Below, piece after piece: positions 1 through 6,465 of a stretch of DNA of 10,011 nucleotides; within the stretch, counting starts at the first letter, position 1; each line of letters opens with the position of its first letter. Below the pieces are notes generated by a model. It had not been told where the DNA came from, searched no databases, and saw only the letters and a list, made by a program, of their open reading frames with translations. Both the position numbers and the translations under genes were made by a program. Origin of the DNA: Lysobacterales bacterium (lineage in GTDB: Bacteria > Pseudomonadota > Gammaproteobacteria > Xanthomonadales > SZUA-36); NCBI GenBank assembly GCA_021648045.1, contig JAKITM010000085.1, forward strand, positions 1 through 10,011, in the 5' to 3' direction.

Positions 1-27
1 AGAACAGAAAGACTAGATAACAAGTGA
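1..27 (+). CDS. Possible 3' end of an upstream gene (very tentative)
   Basis: Frame 1 reads eight codons (RTERLDNK) and then a TGA stop at 25-27. This could be the C-terminus of the gene preceding rpsF. The piece is too short to recognise, and the other two plus-strand frames also close within 20 bases, so nothing but the open frame supports it. A short CCCGA-AAA-TCGGG hairpin follows at 39-51 but has no adjoining T run, so it is not a convincing terminator. Confidence 0.15.
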   Translation, partial: RTERLDNK

Positions 28-97
28 TGCCCTAATAGCCCGAAAATCGGGAAGGGGATATTTTAACCAGAGGCTTGACTTTGTGCTTCATAGAAGG

Positions 98-115
98 GTG
101 GGCATTTATGCCCAC
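98..115. repeat. REP-like palindrome, left copy
   Basis: GTGGGCAT (98-105) and ATGCCCAC (108-115) form a perfect 8-bp hairpin with a 2-base loop, inside the wider context AGAAGGGTGGGCA...TGCCCACGCGT. The form GGGTGGGCAnnnTGCCCAC is a common dispersed extragenic palindrome in proteobacteria, often associated with RAYT transposases. The reverse complement of this element matches the sequence at 167-193, so the two form an inverted pair. A REP-type repeat is inferred from form only, because genome copy number cannot be seen here. Confidence 0.6.
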
Positions 116-166
116 GCGTAAAAACCAACCAAGCCGAACCTTTTCTCGGAGATGTATAGTTTCGTT

Positions 167-193
167 GCGTGGGCATGAATGCCTACCTACGCA
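167..193. repeat. REP-like palindrome, right copy (inverted)
   Basis: GCGTGGGCATGAATGCCTAC (167-186) with the following CTACGCA closes an imperfect hairpin. It equals the reverse complement of the element at 98-118 with a few substitutions. The two copies face each other across about 50 bp, the usual layout of a REP doublet. It lies just upstream of the -10 box of the rpsF operon. Confidence 0.55.
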
Positions 194-227
194 TGGTAAT
201 AAAATACCAAATTCTGATTAAACCCTG

Positions 228-233
228 TATAAT
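228..233 (+). promoter_or_regulatory. Probable -10 box of the rpsF operon promoter
   Basis: TATAAT at 228-233 is a perfect sigma-70 -10 hexamer, preceded by TG. No good -35 box lies at the normal distance; the hexamer at 205-210 is TACCAA, a poor match. Transcription would begin near 240, leaving a leader of about 130 bases before the rpsF start at 370. The position suits the S6-S18-L9 operon. Confidence 0.5.
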
Positions 234-240
234 TGTTCGG

Positions 241-369
241 CTCAGCATACCGGTTTATAGCCCTATGCTGATTCTTGCTCCACTGTGGTTTTAATTGATA
301 TTACTAGCTTACGGGGAGCTTTGCAGACTGGGTGGGTTCATCCGGTCACAAAACCGAAAGGATACAACA
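241..369 (+). promoter_or_regulatory. Structured rpsF leader, candidate S6:S18 autoregulatory site
   Basis: The leader starts with a 7-bp hairpin, CAGCATA (243-249) pairing with TATGCTG (264-270), whose 14-base loop contains CCGG. A second small hairpin, CGGT (343-346) with ACCG (353-356), lies just before the Shine-Dalgarno AAAGGA (357-362). Many bacteria repress the rpsF operon by binding the S6:S18 complex to a leader hairpin displaying a CCG loop. Both hairpins present CCG, but I cannot show that either fits the known motif. The role is an inference from position and loop sequence. Confidence 0.3.
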
Positions 370-849
370 ATGAGACATTACGAAATATGCTTCATGGTCC
401 ACCCGGATCAGAGTGAGCAAGTCCCAGCGATGATAGATCGCTACCGGGCTATCATCGAAGACAGCAAAGGCACCGTCCACCGGATGGAAGACTGGGGTCG
501 GCGTCAGCTGGCATACCCTATCGTTAAACTGCACAAAGCACACTATGTGCTGATGAATGTAGAATGCAGCAGCGACACATTGGTTGAACTGGAAGGTGTT
601 TTCCGCTTCAACGATGCGGTATTGCGGCACTTAACCATTCGACGCGAGGATGCAGTAACTGACGCATCACTGATGATGAAAGTTAAAGAAGAAAAAGTAG
701 CCCGTGAGCGTGAACGCGAACAGCGTGCCGCCGCCCGTGCTACTGCCCGTGCAAGTGAAGAGGTGAAGGTTGAAACACCTGCCGCTGAAGCACCTGCTGA
801 AACCACCGAAGCTGCAGCAGATTCTGTTGAAGCTCCCACTGCTGAATAA
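370..849 (+). CDS. rpsF: 30S ribosomal protein S6
   Basis: Small-subunit ribosomal protein that pairs with S18 on the platform of the 30S subunit. The N-terminus MRHYEICFMVHPDQSEQV and the internal EDWGRRQLAYPI and FNDAVLRHLTIRREDAVT are hallmarks of the S6 ferredoxin-like fold. The ATG at 370 is chosen because AAAGGA (357-362) lies 7 bases upstream and family alignments begin with MRHYE; an in-frame ATT at 295 only extends the open frame. The protein has 159 residues against about 130-140 in relatives. The extra part is a C-terminal tail: a basic coiled segment (KVAREREREQRAAARATAR) followed by about 35 residues rich in Ala, Glu, Pro and Thr. In E. coli, RimK adds glutamates to the S6 C-terminus; here acidic residues are encoded. 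First gene of rpsF-rpsR-rplI, with an 11-base gap to rpsR. Confidence 0.97.
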   Translation: MRHYEICFMVHPDQSEQVPAMIDRYRAIIEDSKGTVHRMEDWGRRQLAYPIVKLHKAHYVLMNVECSSDTLVELEGVFRFNDAVLRHLTIRREDAVTDASLMMKVKEEKVAREREREQRAAARATARASEEVKVETPAAEAPAETTEAAADSVEAPTAE

Positions 850-860
850 AGGAGACTGAT

Positions 861-1085
861 ATGTCACGCTATTTTCGTCGTAGAAAGTTTTGCCGTTTCA
901 CTGCAGACGGTGTAACCGAGATTGATTATAAAGATATCGCCACACTGAAACAGTATGTTGGCGAGTCTGGAAAAATCATTCCTTCCCGTATCACTGGTAC
1001 TAAGGCCAAATATCAGCGTCAGCTGTCAACCGCGGTAAAACGCGCGCGCTTCTTGTCTCTGTTGCCTTATACCGACAATCACTAA
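861..1085 (+). CDS. rpsR: 30S ribosomal protein S18
   Basis: Small basic 30S protein of 74 residues that binds 16S rRNA together with S6. The start MSRYFRRRKFCRF and the core IPSRITGTKAKYQRQLSTAVKRAR are nearly invariant in gammaproteobacterial S18, and the end LLPYTDNH is also typical. The ATG at 861 follows AAGGAGA (849-855) at a good distance. It lies 11 bases after rpsF and 18 before rplI, so the three are evidently one transcript. No priB gene sits between rpsF and rpsR, unlike enterobacteria, which points to the Pseudomonas-like gene order. Confidence 0.98.
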   Translation: MSRYFRRRKFCRFTADGVTEIDYKDIATLKQYVGESGKIIPSRITGTKAKYQRQLSTAVKRARFLSLLPYTDNH

Positions 1086-1103
1086 GTATTCAGGAGACTT
1101 ATC

Positions 1104-1721
1104 ATGGAGTTAATTTTACTCGAGAAAGTTGCAAACCTGGGTGATCTGGGTGAGCGCGTTAATGTAAAACCTGGCTTCGGCCGCAATTTCCTGGTTCCTC
1201 AGGGCAAAGCGATCCGAGCCACTAAAGCCAATGTCGAGCATTTCGAAACTCGTCGTGAAGAGCTGATGCTGATTGCCAACGAGAAAATGGCAGCTGCCAG
1301 CGCTCGTCGCGATGCAATGATTGATGTGGTACTTGAATACATTGTAGCCACCAGCCCAGAAGGCAAACTGTATGGTTCAATCGGTCCGCGTGAAATCGCA
1401 GACAGCCTAACTGAACTGGGTCATGCGATAGAGAAATCTGAAGTTACCATGGGCGAAGGTGCTATTCGTCATATTGGTAATTACGATGTTCCTTTGCATC
1501 TGCATGCTGATGTTGATGCAGTTGTTGTCGTTTCCGTTCGTTCAGAAGACGAAAGCGTCAATGTGCCGGGTATCATCGATGGCGATGCTGTTGCTGAAGC
1601 TAGTGCTGATGCCATTGCTGAAGCGATCGATTCTGCTGAGTCTCAAGCTGCCGCAGAAGCCGAAGGTGAAGCTGAAGGTGAAGCTGAAGTTGCAGATGCA
1701 GAAAAAACCGCAGCTGAATAA
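1104..1721 (+). CDS. rplI: 50S ribosomal protein L9 with long acidic tail
   Basis: Large-subunit protein that binds 23S rRNA through its N-domain and reaches out from the ribosome near the L1 stalk. Residues 1-50 carry the L9 signature (MELILLEKVANLGDLGERV, then VKPGFGRNFLVPQGKA), followed by the long connecting helix and a C-domain with SPEGKLYGSIGPREIA. The family is normally about 148-150 residues; this one has 205. The extra ~55 residues are almost all Ala, Glu, Asp, Ser and Gly, ending in AEGEAEGEAEVADAEKTAAE. Part of this is a 12-bp tandem repeat in the DNA (1662-1685), which suggests growth by slippage. AGGAG (1092-1096) lies 7 bases before the ATG. A terminator follows at 1776-1812. 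Confidence 0.97.
   Translation: MELILLEKVANLGDLGERVNVKPGFGRNFLVPQGKAIRATKANVEHFETRREELMLIANEKMAAASARRDAMIDVVLEYIVATSPEGKLYGSIGPREIADSLTELGHAIEKSEVTMGEGAIRHIGNYDVPLHLHADVDAVVVVSVRSEDESVNVPGIIDGDAVAEASADAIAEAIDSAESQAAAEAEGEAEGEAEVADAEKTAAE
1662..1685. repeat. 12-bp tandem duplication in the L9 tail
   Basis: GAAGGTGAAGCT occurs twice in direct succession (1662-1673 and 1674-1685) and begins a third time (GAAG). It encodes the EGEAEGEAE part of the acidic tail. The repeat keeps frame, as a slippage product would. Confidence 0.8.
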
Positions 1722-1775
1722 ACCGATTTATTTTCCTATTGGCTAAGCCGAGGGATTAAAAATCGTATATGCTAG

Positions 1776-1812
1776 ACGGCCCACTCGAGAAATCGGTTGG
1801 GCCGTTTTTTTT
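1776..1812 (+). terminator. Rho-independent terminator after rplI
   Basis: ACGGCCCA (1776-1783) pairs perfectly with TGGGCCGT (1798-1805) around a 14-base loop, and the second arm runs into eight T residues (1805-1812). It lies 54 bases after the rplI stop and 64 bases before the dnaB start. It should therefore separate the ribosomal protein operon from dnaB-alr. Confidence 0.92.
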
Positions 1813-1876
1813 AAGTGTTAATGTGAATACACAAGACAAGCGTTGCTTCTTTACTTAACTACGCACTGAGATCTGC

Positions 1877-4516
1877 ATGCCCAAAACCGCCACATCCCAA
1901 GTCGAACAACTCAAAGTCCCCCCGCACTCTATCGATGCCGAACAGGCAGTCCTTGGTGGCTTATTGCTTTCCGGTCAAGCATGGGATCAGATTGCCGATA
2001 TTGTGATTGAGGAAGATTTTTACCGTCAGGATCACCAGTTGATTTTGCGAGCGGTGAAAGAATTAAATGATAAAGGCAGTCCCACCGATGCCATTACTGT
2101 GAGTGGCTGGTTTGAGTCTAACGGCCTACTTGAGCGCGTTGATGGCGGTGCATATATTACATCACTGGCAAATTTCACCCCGAGTGCCGCCAATATTCGC
2201 TCCTATGCGGATATCGTGCGAGAAAAATCGGTATTGCGACAGTTAATTGAGATTGGTAGCGAAATCACCAATAGCGCTTTTCGTTCCGATGGTAAAGATT
2301 CCAGCGAATTAATGGAAGAAGCCGAACGCGCAGTTTTTGCGATTGCAGATCAATCTAAGCGTGGTAAAAGCTATGTCACCATGTCGGATACCCTAAAAAT
2401 AGCCTTTGAAAAAATCCGCGACCTGCATACCAACGCTCAAGATATTACCGGGGTGGCCACAGGCTTTAGCGATCTGGATAAAATGACGGCCGGAATGCAG
2501 CCCTCAGACCTTATTATTATTGCCGGCAGGCCGGCCATGGGGAAAACCACATTTGCCATGAATATCGCCGAGAATGCCGCCATCCGTCACGATATTCCGG
2601 TGGCCGTTTTCAGCATGGAAATGTCATCACTGCAATTGGTAATGCGCTTGTTTTCATCCTTGGGTCAAATCGACCAGAGCAAACTACGCACCGGGCAACT
2701 GGAAGATGCAGACTGGCCGAATTTAACCTCTGCTATGACTATGCTGGGCAAAACCAAATTCTTTATCGATGAAACCCCTTCATTAAGCCCCTCAGAATTA
2801 CGCGCCCGCGCCCGACGCTTGAAAAAAGAACACAATATCGGCTTACTAGTCGTGGATTACCTGCAGTTGATGGCAATACCAGGCAATAACGAAAACCGCG
2901 CTACCGAAATTTCAGAAATATCGCGAACCCTCAAGGCGATAGCCAAGGAACTCAATATTCCCGTACTGGCGCTCTCACAGTTGAATCGATCCCTTGAGCA
3001 GCGTCCGAATAAGCGCCCGGTAATGGCGGATTTGCGCGAGTGCGTAAGCGGTGATACCCGTGTGGTTTGTGCAGATGGTCAGCATATACCCATTCGTGAA
3101 CTGGTCGGCAAAACCCCGGATGTAATTGCGCTCACAGAAGATCAAAAATTGATTAGCTGCCGTAGCGACAAAGTCTGGAAAGTCGGAACTAAACCGGTAT
3201 TTGAAATCAGCCTGGCCAGTGGGCGTAAGTTTCGTGCTACTGCCGGCCACAGAATGTTCGCATTTGATGGTTGGCGGGAACTTGGGGATTTAAAAACTGG
3301 CGATCGTCTGGCCCTAGCAAGGCACTTACCCGAACCGGAATCCGCCCAAAGCTGGCCGGATTTACGGGTGGCATTATTAGGCCAAATGATTGGTGACGGT
3401 AGTTATCTCAAAGGTCAGCCGCTGCGCTATACCACCAACTCTGAAGAAAATAGTGCGCTTGTCCGTGATGCAGCAGAGCAGGAGTTCGGCCTGACAGTTA
3501 ATCGACATGAAAGCGAAGGTAGCTGGCACCAGTTAGTCTTCAGTGGGAACGGCAATCGCTGGCATCCGGCGGGGATGAATTTATGGTTGCGTGAATTGGG
3601 AATATTCGACCAGCGCTCGCACCAAAAACATATACCTACCGCTGGGTTTAAACTAAGTAATACTCAAACCGGACTACTGCTGCGCCATTTATGGGCAGCA
3701 GATGGCACTATATTTAGTCGTAAACCTGGCCAAAAAGGTAGTCATGTAATCCATTACTCCACTAACAGTCCGCAGTTGGCGAAAGATGTTGCCGTATTAT
3801 TATTGCGTTTGGGTATTGTCGCGCGAATTCGCAAAACCCAAAAGGCTAATTATAGGCCGGGCTATCTGGTCACCATAACGGGCAGGGAAATGCAGCAATC
3901 TTTTTTGTCTGGTGTGGGTGCATTCGGGCCACGCAGGCTGCAGGCGGATAAGCTTGCAGGGATTTTACGCGGCAAAAAATCGGTCACCAATGTGGATTCA
4001 TTACCACAGGAAATATTCAGCTACATTCGCGAACAATTGATGCTCAAGGGAATTACTACCCGTAAAGCCGCATCAATCCGTGGGACTGCCTATGGCGGCA
4101 TGGCACATTTTAATTTTTCGCCCTCCCGTGAAGTTATCCAGACCTATGCTGATATGCTCGATGACAGACAATTGCAGATGCATGCCAACAGCGATGTTTT
4201 CTGGGATAGGGTTGTTGAAATAAAGGCCAAAGGCGAAGAGGATGTGTATGACCTCACCGTCCCCGGGCCTGCTTCCTGGTTGGCGGATGGTATTGTTAGT
4301 CATAACTCGGGGGCGATTGAGCAGGATGCAGATTTAATCCTGTTTATCTACCGCGATGAAATTTACAATCCGGAAACCACCAAAGATAAGGGCATGGCAG
4401 AGATTATCATTGGCAAGCACCGTAATGGCTCTACTGGTACCGTGCGATTATCGTTCCAGGGCCCATTTTTGCGTTTTGCCAATTATGTTTCCGAGCACTA
4501 TTATGGTGATGACTAG
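1877..4516 (+). CDS. dnaB: Replicative DNA helicase DnaB, split by an in-frame intein
   Basis: Hexameric 5'-3' helicase that unwinds DNA at the replication fork. The full reading frame encodes 879 residues; removing the intein (389-810) leaves 457, close to E. coli DnaB (471). The N-domain starts around VPPHSIDAEQAVLGGLLL. The RecA-like domain has Walker A GRPAMGKTT (217-225, Lys223), Walker B VVDYLQL (Asp327) and LALSQLNRSLEQRP. The host resumes with SGAIEQDADLILFIYRDE at Ser811 and holds the finger motif GKHRNG (Lys847, Arg849). The ATG at 1877 has only a weak GAG (1868-1870) as ribosome site. All helicase motifs are intact, so activity depends on splicing. It sits behind its own terminator-bounded gap; alr is coupled directly to its end. 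No clear promoter was seen in 1813-1876. Confidence 0.96.
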   Translation: MPKTATSQVEQLKVPPHSIDAEQAVLGGLLLSGQAWDQIADIVIEEDFYRQDHQLILRAVKELNDKGSPTDAITVSGWFESNGLLERVDGGAYITSLANFTPSAANIRSYADIVREKSVLRQLIEIGSEITNSAFRSDGKDSSELMEEAERAVFAIADQSKRGKSYVTMSDTLKIAFEKIRDLHTNAQDITGVATGFSDLDKMTAGMQPSDLIIIAGRPAMGKTTFAMNIAENAAIRHDIPVAVFSMEMSSLQLVMRLFSSLGQIDQSKLRTGQLEDADWPNLTSAMTMLGKTKFFIDETPSLSPSELRARARRLKKEHNIGLLVVDYLQLMAIPGNNENRATEISEISRTLKAIAKELNIPVLALSQLNRSLEQRPNKRPVMADLRECVSGDTRVVCADGQHIPIRELVGKTPDVIALTEDQKLISCRSDKVWKVGTKPVFEISLASGRKFRATAGHRMFAFDGWRELGDLKTGDRLALARHLPEPESAQSWPDLRVALLGQMIGDGSYLKGQPLRYTTNSEENSALVRDAAEQEFGLTVNRHESEGSWHQLVFSGNGNRWHPAGMNLWLRELGIFDQRSHQKHIPTAGFKLSNTQTGLLLRHLWAADGTIFSRKPGQKGSHVIHYSTNSPQLAKDVAVLLLRLGIVARIRKTQKANYRPGYLVTITGREMQQSFLSGVGAFGPRRLQADKLAGILRGKKSVTNVDSLPQEIFSYIREQLMLKGITTRKAASIRGTAYGGMAHFNFSPSREVIQTYADMLDDRQLQMHANSDVFWDRVVEIKAKGEEDVYDLTVPGPASWLADGIVSHNSGAIEQDADLILFIYRDEIYNPETTKDKGMAEIIIGKHRNGSTGTVRLSFQGPFLRFANYVSEHYYGDD
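3041..4306 (+). mobile_element. DnaB intein with LAGLIDADG homing endonuclease (422 aa)
   Basis: Self-splicing protein element inside DnaB, residues 389-810. The N-terminal splicing block begins with Cys389 (CVSGDTRVVCADGQ). Block B is RATAGHRMF with Thr455 and His458. Block F is VYDLTVPGPASWLADG and block G is IVSHN with His809 and Asn810, followed by Ser811 as +1 nucleophile. Every catalytic residue of a class 1 intein is present. Between them lies a homing endonuclease with two LAGLIDADG helices: ALLGQMIGDGSYL (about 499-511, Asp507) and LLLRHLWAADGTI (about 600-612, Asp609). Such enzymes cut intein-free alleles and copy the intein into the gap. It sits between DLRE and SGAIEQDAD, two residues before the position I recall for the Synechocystis DnaB intein. 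Both active-site aspartates remain, so the element looks intact and able to home. Confidence 0.95.
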
Positions 4517-5619
4517 TGCAGTTTCGCACCCTTGCCAGAATAGATCTCAACGCTCTCACGCATAATATTTCAGTTATTGCTAAGCTGGCACCGCAAAGCC
4601 TGCTAATGGCGGTGGTAAAGGCCAATGCCTATGGTCATGGGTTGGCATCAATTACTCCAGCGCTTGCTACGGCTGATGCAGCGGGTGTGGCAACTTTAGA
4701 GGAAGCCACAACACTTAGAGCTAATGGCTGGCAGGGACGCTTGGTGTTGCTGCAGGGCTTTGCCAATGTGGCGGAACTGGATGCTGCCATCGAACTGGAA
4801 ACCGAGGTGGTTGTGCATCAACACTCTCAGCTGGAATTATTAGCGACTCGGAGAGATAGTTTTAAACAACGGCTGTGGATCAAGCTGGAAACAGGAATGA
4901 ACCGCTTGGGTTTTCCTGCGGATCAGCTCAACGCTATTTTACAACAGCTCCAGCAATATCCTTTGGGTTTAATGACACACTTTGCTTCAGCAGATGAGCC
5001 TGATAATTCATCAGTTCTAGCACAAATATCACGCTTCGAGGCCACAGTTGCTGGAATCGACTTACCGAAAACGCTGGCCAATTCAGCCGCAATTTTAAAT
5101 TACCCCCAAGCCCACGGCGATATGGTTCGCTGCGGATTAATGCTGTTTGGGGTTTCACCATTAGCACAGGGTTGCGGCGCCAATTTAGGTCTGCGACCGG
5201 TGATGCGTTTTAGCTCCCGCCTGCTTGCCGTTAAAGCATGCCAGGCAGGTGATTTGGTGGGTTATAACGGCACTTATTCTTGCTCTGAAAATATGCCAAT
5301 CGGCGTCGTTGCCATTGGTTATGGCGACGGTTATCCTTATCTGGCTTCCAGTCATACCGGCGAAAAATCGGCCATGTTGATGCTAAAGGGCGTTAAATGC
5401 CCGATTGTTGGGCGAGTATCAATGGATATGCTATCGATTGATCTACGCCCGCTGCAAGCTCTTGGGGTTCAGGCTGAGTCAGGCGATGAAGTCATTTTAT
5501 GGGGACCAGAATTACCCGTAGAAAACTTGGCCTGCAGTATCGGCAGCATTCCCTACGAACTATTATGCGGATTGACCGGTAGAGTCAACTACCAATACCA
5601 TGAGGACGGTACCTCATAA
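4516..5619 (+). CDS. alr: Alanine racemase (PLP-dependent)
   Basis: Converts L-alanine to D-alanine for peptidoglycan in the cytoplasm, using pyridoxal phosphate. The N-terminal TIM-barrel has AVVKANAYGHG with Lys35 as the residue that binds PLP. GYNGTY (249-254) contains the second catalytic base, probably Tyr250, and is followed by IGVVAIGYGDGYPY. VGRVSMDM and the closing CGLTGRV are also family hallmarks. Length is 367 residues (E. coli 359). The GTG start at 4516 overlaps the dnaB TAG by one base (TAGTG), so translation is likely coupled; only a weak GGTG (4505-4508) lies upstream. The extreme 3' end touches a vapC remnant on the other strand: the alr TAA (5617-5619) is antisense to the last leucine codon of that fragment. 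The final residues may thus have been altered when the accessory DNA arrived. Confidence 0.96.
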   Translation: MQFRTLARIDLNALTHNISVIAKLAPQSLLMAVVKANAYGHGLASITPALATADAAGVATLEEATTLRANGWQGRLVLLQGFANVAELDAAIELETEVVVHQHSQLELLATRRDSFKQRLWIKLETGMNRLGFPADQLNAILQQLQQYPLGLMTHFASADEPDNSSVLAQISRFEATVAGIDLPKTLANSAAILNYPQAHGDMVRCGLMLFGVSPLAQGCGANLGLRPVMRFSSRLLAVKACQAGDLVGYNGTYSCSENMPIGVVAIGYGDGYPYLASSHTGEKSAMLMLKGVKCPIVGRVSMDMLSIDLRPLQALGVQAESGDEVILWGPELPVENLACSIGSIPYELLCGLTGRVNYQYHEDGTS

Positions 5620-5754
5620 ATAGGGGACTAACTCGGTAAGAATAATATCATTAATAACAACAATGTTTTCGTCAATTAAATAATCTAAATCTTGGGAGCT
5701 ATCACCCGCCTTAAAATAATCTATCCATATTGAAGTATCAACCAATACATCCAT
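5614..5754 (-). pseudogene. vapC: VapC-like PIN-domain toxin, N-terminal fragment (46 aa)
   Basis: The minus strand reads 46 codons from ATG at 5754 to TGA at 5614: MDVLVDTSIWIDYFKAGDSS, then QDLDYLIDENIVVINDIILT, then ELVPYL. This is the start of a PIN-domain RNase: VDTSIWIDYF holds the first catalytic aspartate and ILTELVPYL the conserved second acidic residue. A whole VapC has about 130 residues, so roughly two thirds are missing, including the distal aspartates. Similarity to the family runs right up to the last residues, so the break lies at the alr 3' end (about 5614-5622). Its ATG overlaps the stop of a VapB fragment (TAATG), the normal vapBC coupling. It cannot be an active RNase. Confidence 0.75.
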
Positions 5755-5813
5755 TAATGACGATCTCTGATTTCGTTAAGATCAATATCTAGGTCAATTT
5801 TTCCTCGATATTC
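5754..5813 (-). pseudogene. vapB: VapB-like antitoxin, C-terminal fragment (19 aa)
   Basis: Nineteen codons (EYRGKIDLDIDLNEIRDRH) precede a TAA at 5756-5754 that overlaps the vapC ATG. The pattern YRGKIDxDxDLxEIRxxR is typical of the C-terminus of VapB antitoxins, the part that wraps the toxin. Upstream the frame is closed at once by a TGA at 5816-5814, and the DNA changes to attC-like sequence. The DNA-binding N-terminus is therefore gone. Confidence 0.6.
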
Positions 5814-5821
5814 TCAAAAAA

Positions 5822-5860
5822 CACGCAGTGAATTGTCCGTGTTGATGGCTCTTGTTAGCT
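5822..5860 (-). other. Half attC-like integron recombination site
   Basis: Directly after the restored parE stop, the minus strand reads AGCTAACAAG (5860-5851), continuing to CACTGCGTG at 5830-5822. AGCTAAC matches the core box of the two better attC-like sites in this window, and TAACAA followed by about 30 bases resembles the left half of attC. The complementary right half with GTTAGCT is missing; VapB sequence follows instead. It looks like a cassette end broken by deletion or recombination. Confidence 0.45.
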
Positions 5861-5897
5861 TTTTTATATTTTTTGTTGTCCAATTATATTTATAATC

Positions 5898-6143
5898 TCA
5901 ACGACTTTTATGATCTATACGAAAATAAATCGTATCAGAACCGTGTACGCAGTGCCTGTAGCCTTTACGAATATAATCAACGGTTTGGTACATATATGGC
6001 TTTTCAGCTATTAAATCAAAACACTCAAAAAGTGAAAAATAATATTTATCTGCTTGCTCTTCGCCCCAATTTTCAAACCCGTACAGATATATGCGCCGTA
6101 AGTCCTCTTTTGCTTCTAAAGATAGTTTATAACTTTCCGTCAT
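5898..6143 (-). pseudogene. parE: ParE/RelE-family toxin, frameshifted near the C-terminus
   Basis: Toxin of a type II toxin-antitoxin pair. MTESYKLSLEAKEDLRRIYL opens with the ParE/RelE pattern of a helix hairpin, and KGYRHCVHGSDTIYFRID is the conserved central sheet. The start is ATG 6143 because AAGGA (6159-6155) is upstream and the family begins near YKLS; ATG 6155 would have no spaced ribosome site. The frame ends early at TGA 5898 after DHKSR. Skipping one base (about 5903) restores VEIINIIGQQKI and a stop at 5864, the expected last strand of the fold. So this is a one-base insertion or a sequencing error. As written the toxin lacks its last 12 residues and is probably dead or weak. It overlaps parD by 17 bases. 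Confidence 0.85.
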
Positions 6144-6378
6144 GACGTAATTCATCCTTGAATTCTGTCAATATTTCCTCACTAGATTGTATAATAAAGC
6201 CACTATTTTCTGACTTTTTCAATTTAGCTTGAATAAACTCAATTTCACCTTGTTTAGCACGGGCTTTTCTTATTAGATCATTTACCACTTCACTTTTGCT
6301 TGTATATTCTTTGCTTTGAATTTGATTCTTCAACCAATTATCATTTGGCATAGTTAATGTAATGCTTTGTCTTGTCAT
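6127..6378 (-). CDS. parD: ParD-family antitoxin
   Basis: DNA-binding antitoxin of the parDE pair, 83 residues. MTRQSITLTMPNDNWLKNQI is a ribbon-helix-helix start, EYTSKSEVVNDLIRKAR the RHH helices that form the dimer, and IQAKLKKSENSGF with the acidic rest is the toxin-binding tail. The ATG at 6378 is preferred because GGTGA lies 6 bases upstream and relatives start MTRQSIT; ATG 6390 would add MVNK. It is first in the pair, and its 3' end overlaps the parE start. Upstream sit a promoter and an inverted repeat that suit autoregulation. The antitoxin is intact although its toxin is frameshifted. Confidence 0.9.
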   Translation of the reverse strand: MTRQSITLTMPNDNWLKNQIQSKEYTSKSEVVNDLIRKARAKQGEIEFIQAKLKKSENSGFIIQSSEEILTEFKDELRHDGKL

Positions 6379-6399
6379 TTTATTCACCATAACTCTAGA

Positions 6400-6437
6400 T
6401 GTGGTTCAATAATACACCACAAAGACATTTTTGGGAA
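6400..6437 (-). promoter_or_regulatory. parDE promoter with overlapping palindromic operator
   Basis: On the minus strand TTCCCA (6437-6432) and TATTAT (6414-6409) are spaced by 17 bases, a fair sigma-70 promoter starting near 6402. TGTGGT (6400-6405) and ACCACA (6416-6421) form a 6-bp inverted repeat around the -10 box. An operator over the -10 is what ParD-type antitoxins use to repress their own pair. The binding itself is inference. Confidence 0.5.
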
Positions 6438-6465
6438 ATTTATGTTATGCTTTTGCGTCGCAGAC

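Noticed and set aside
1459..1746. Open frame of 95 codons overlapping rplI
   Set aside because: It is a shadow of the L9 gene in another frame, with a Leu/Lys/Met-rich translation produced by the acidic repeat.
2975..3250. Minus-strand open frame across the intein junction
   Set aside because: The plus strand is fully explained by DnaB and the intein; the reverse frame shows no motif.
5852..6145. Plus-strand open frame of 97 codons
   Set aside because: It is antisense to parE, which has a clear family pattern.
6441..6450. TGTTATGC as another attC core box
   Set aside because: No partner box or palindrome surrounds it, and it lies within the parDE promoter region.
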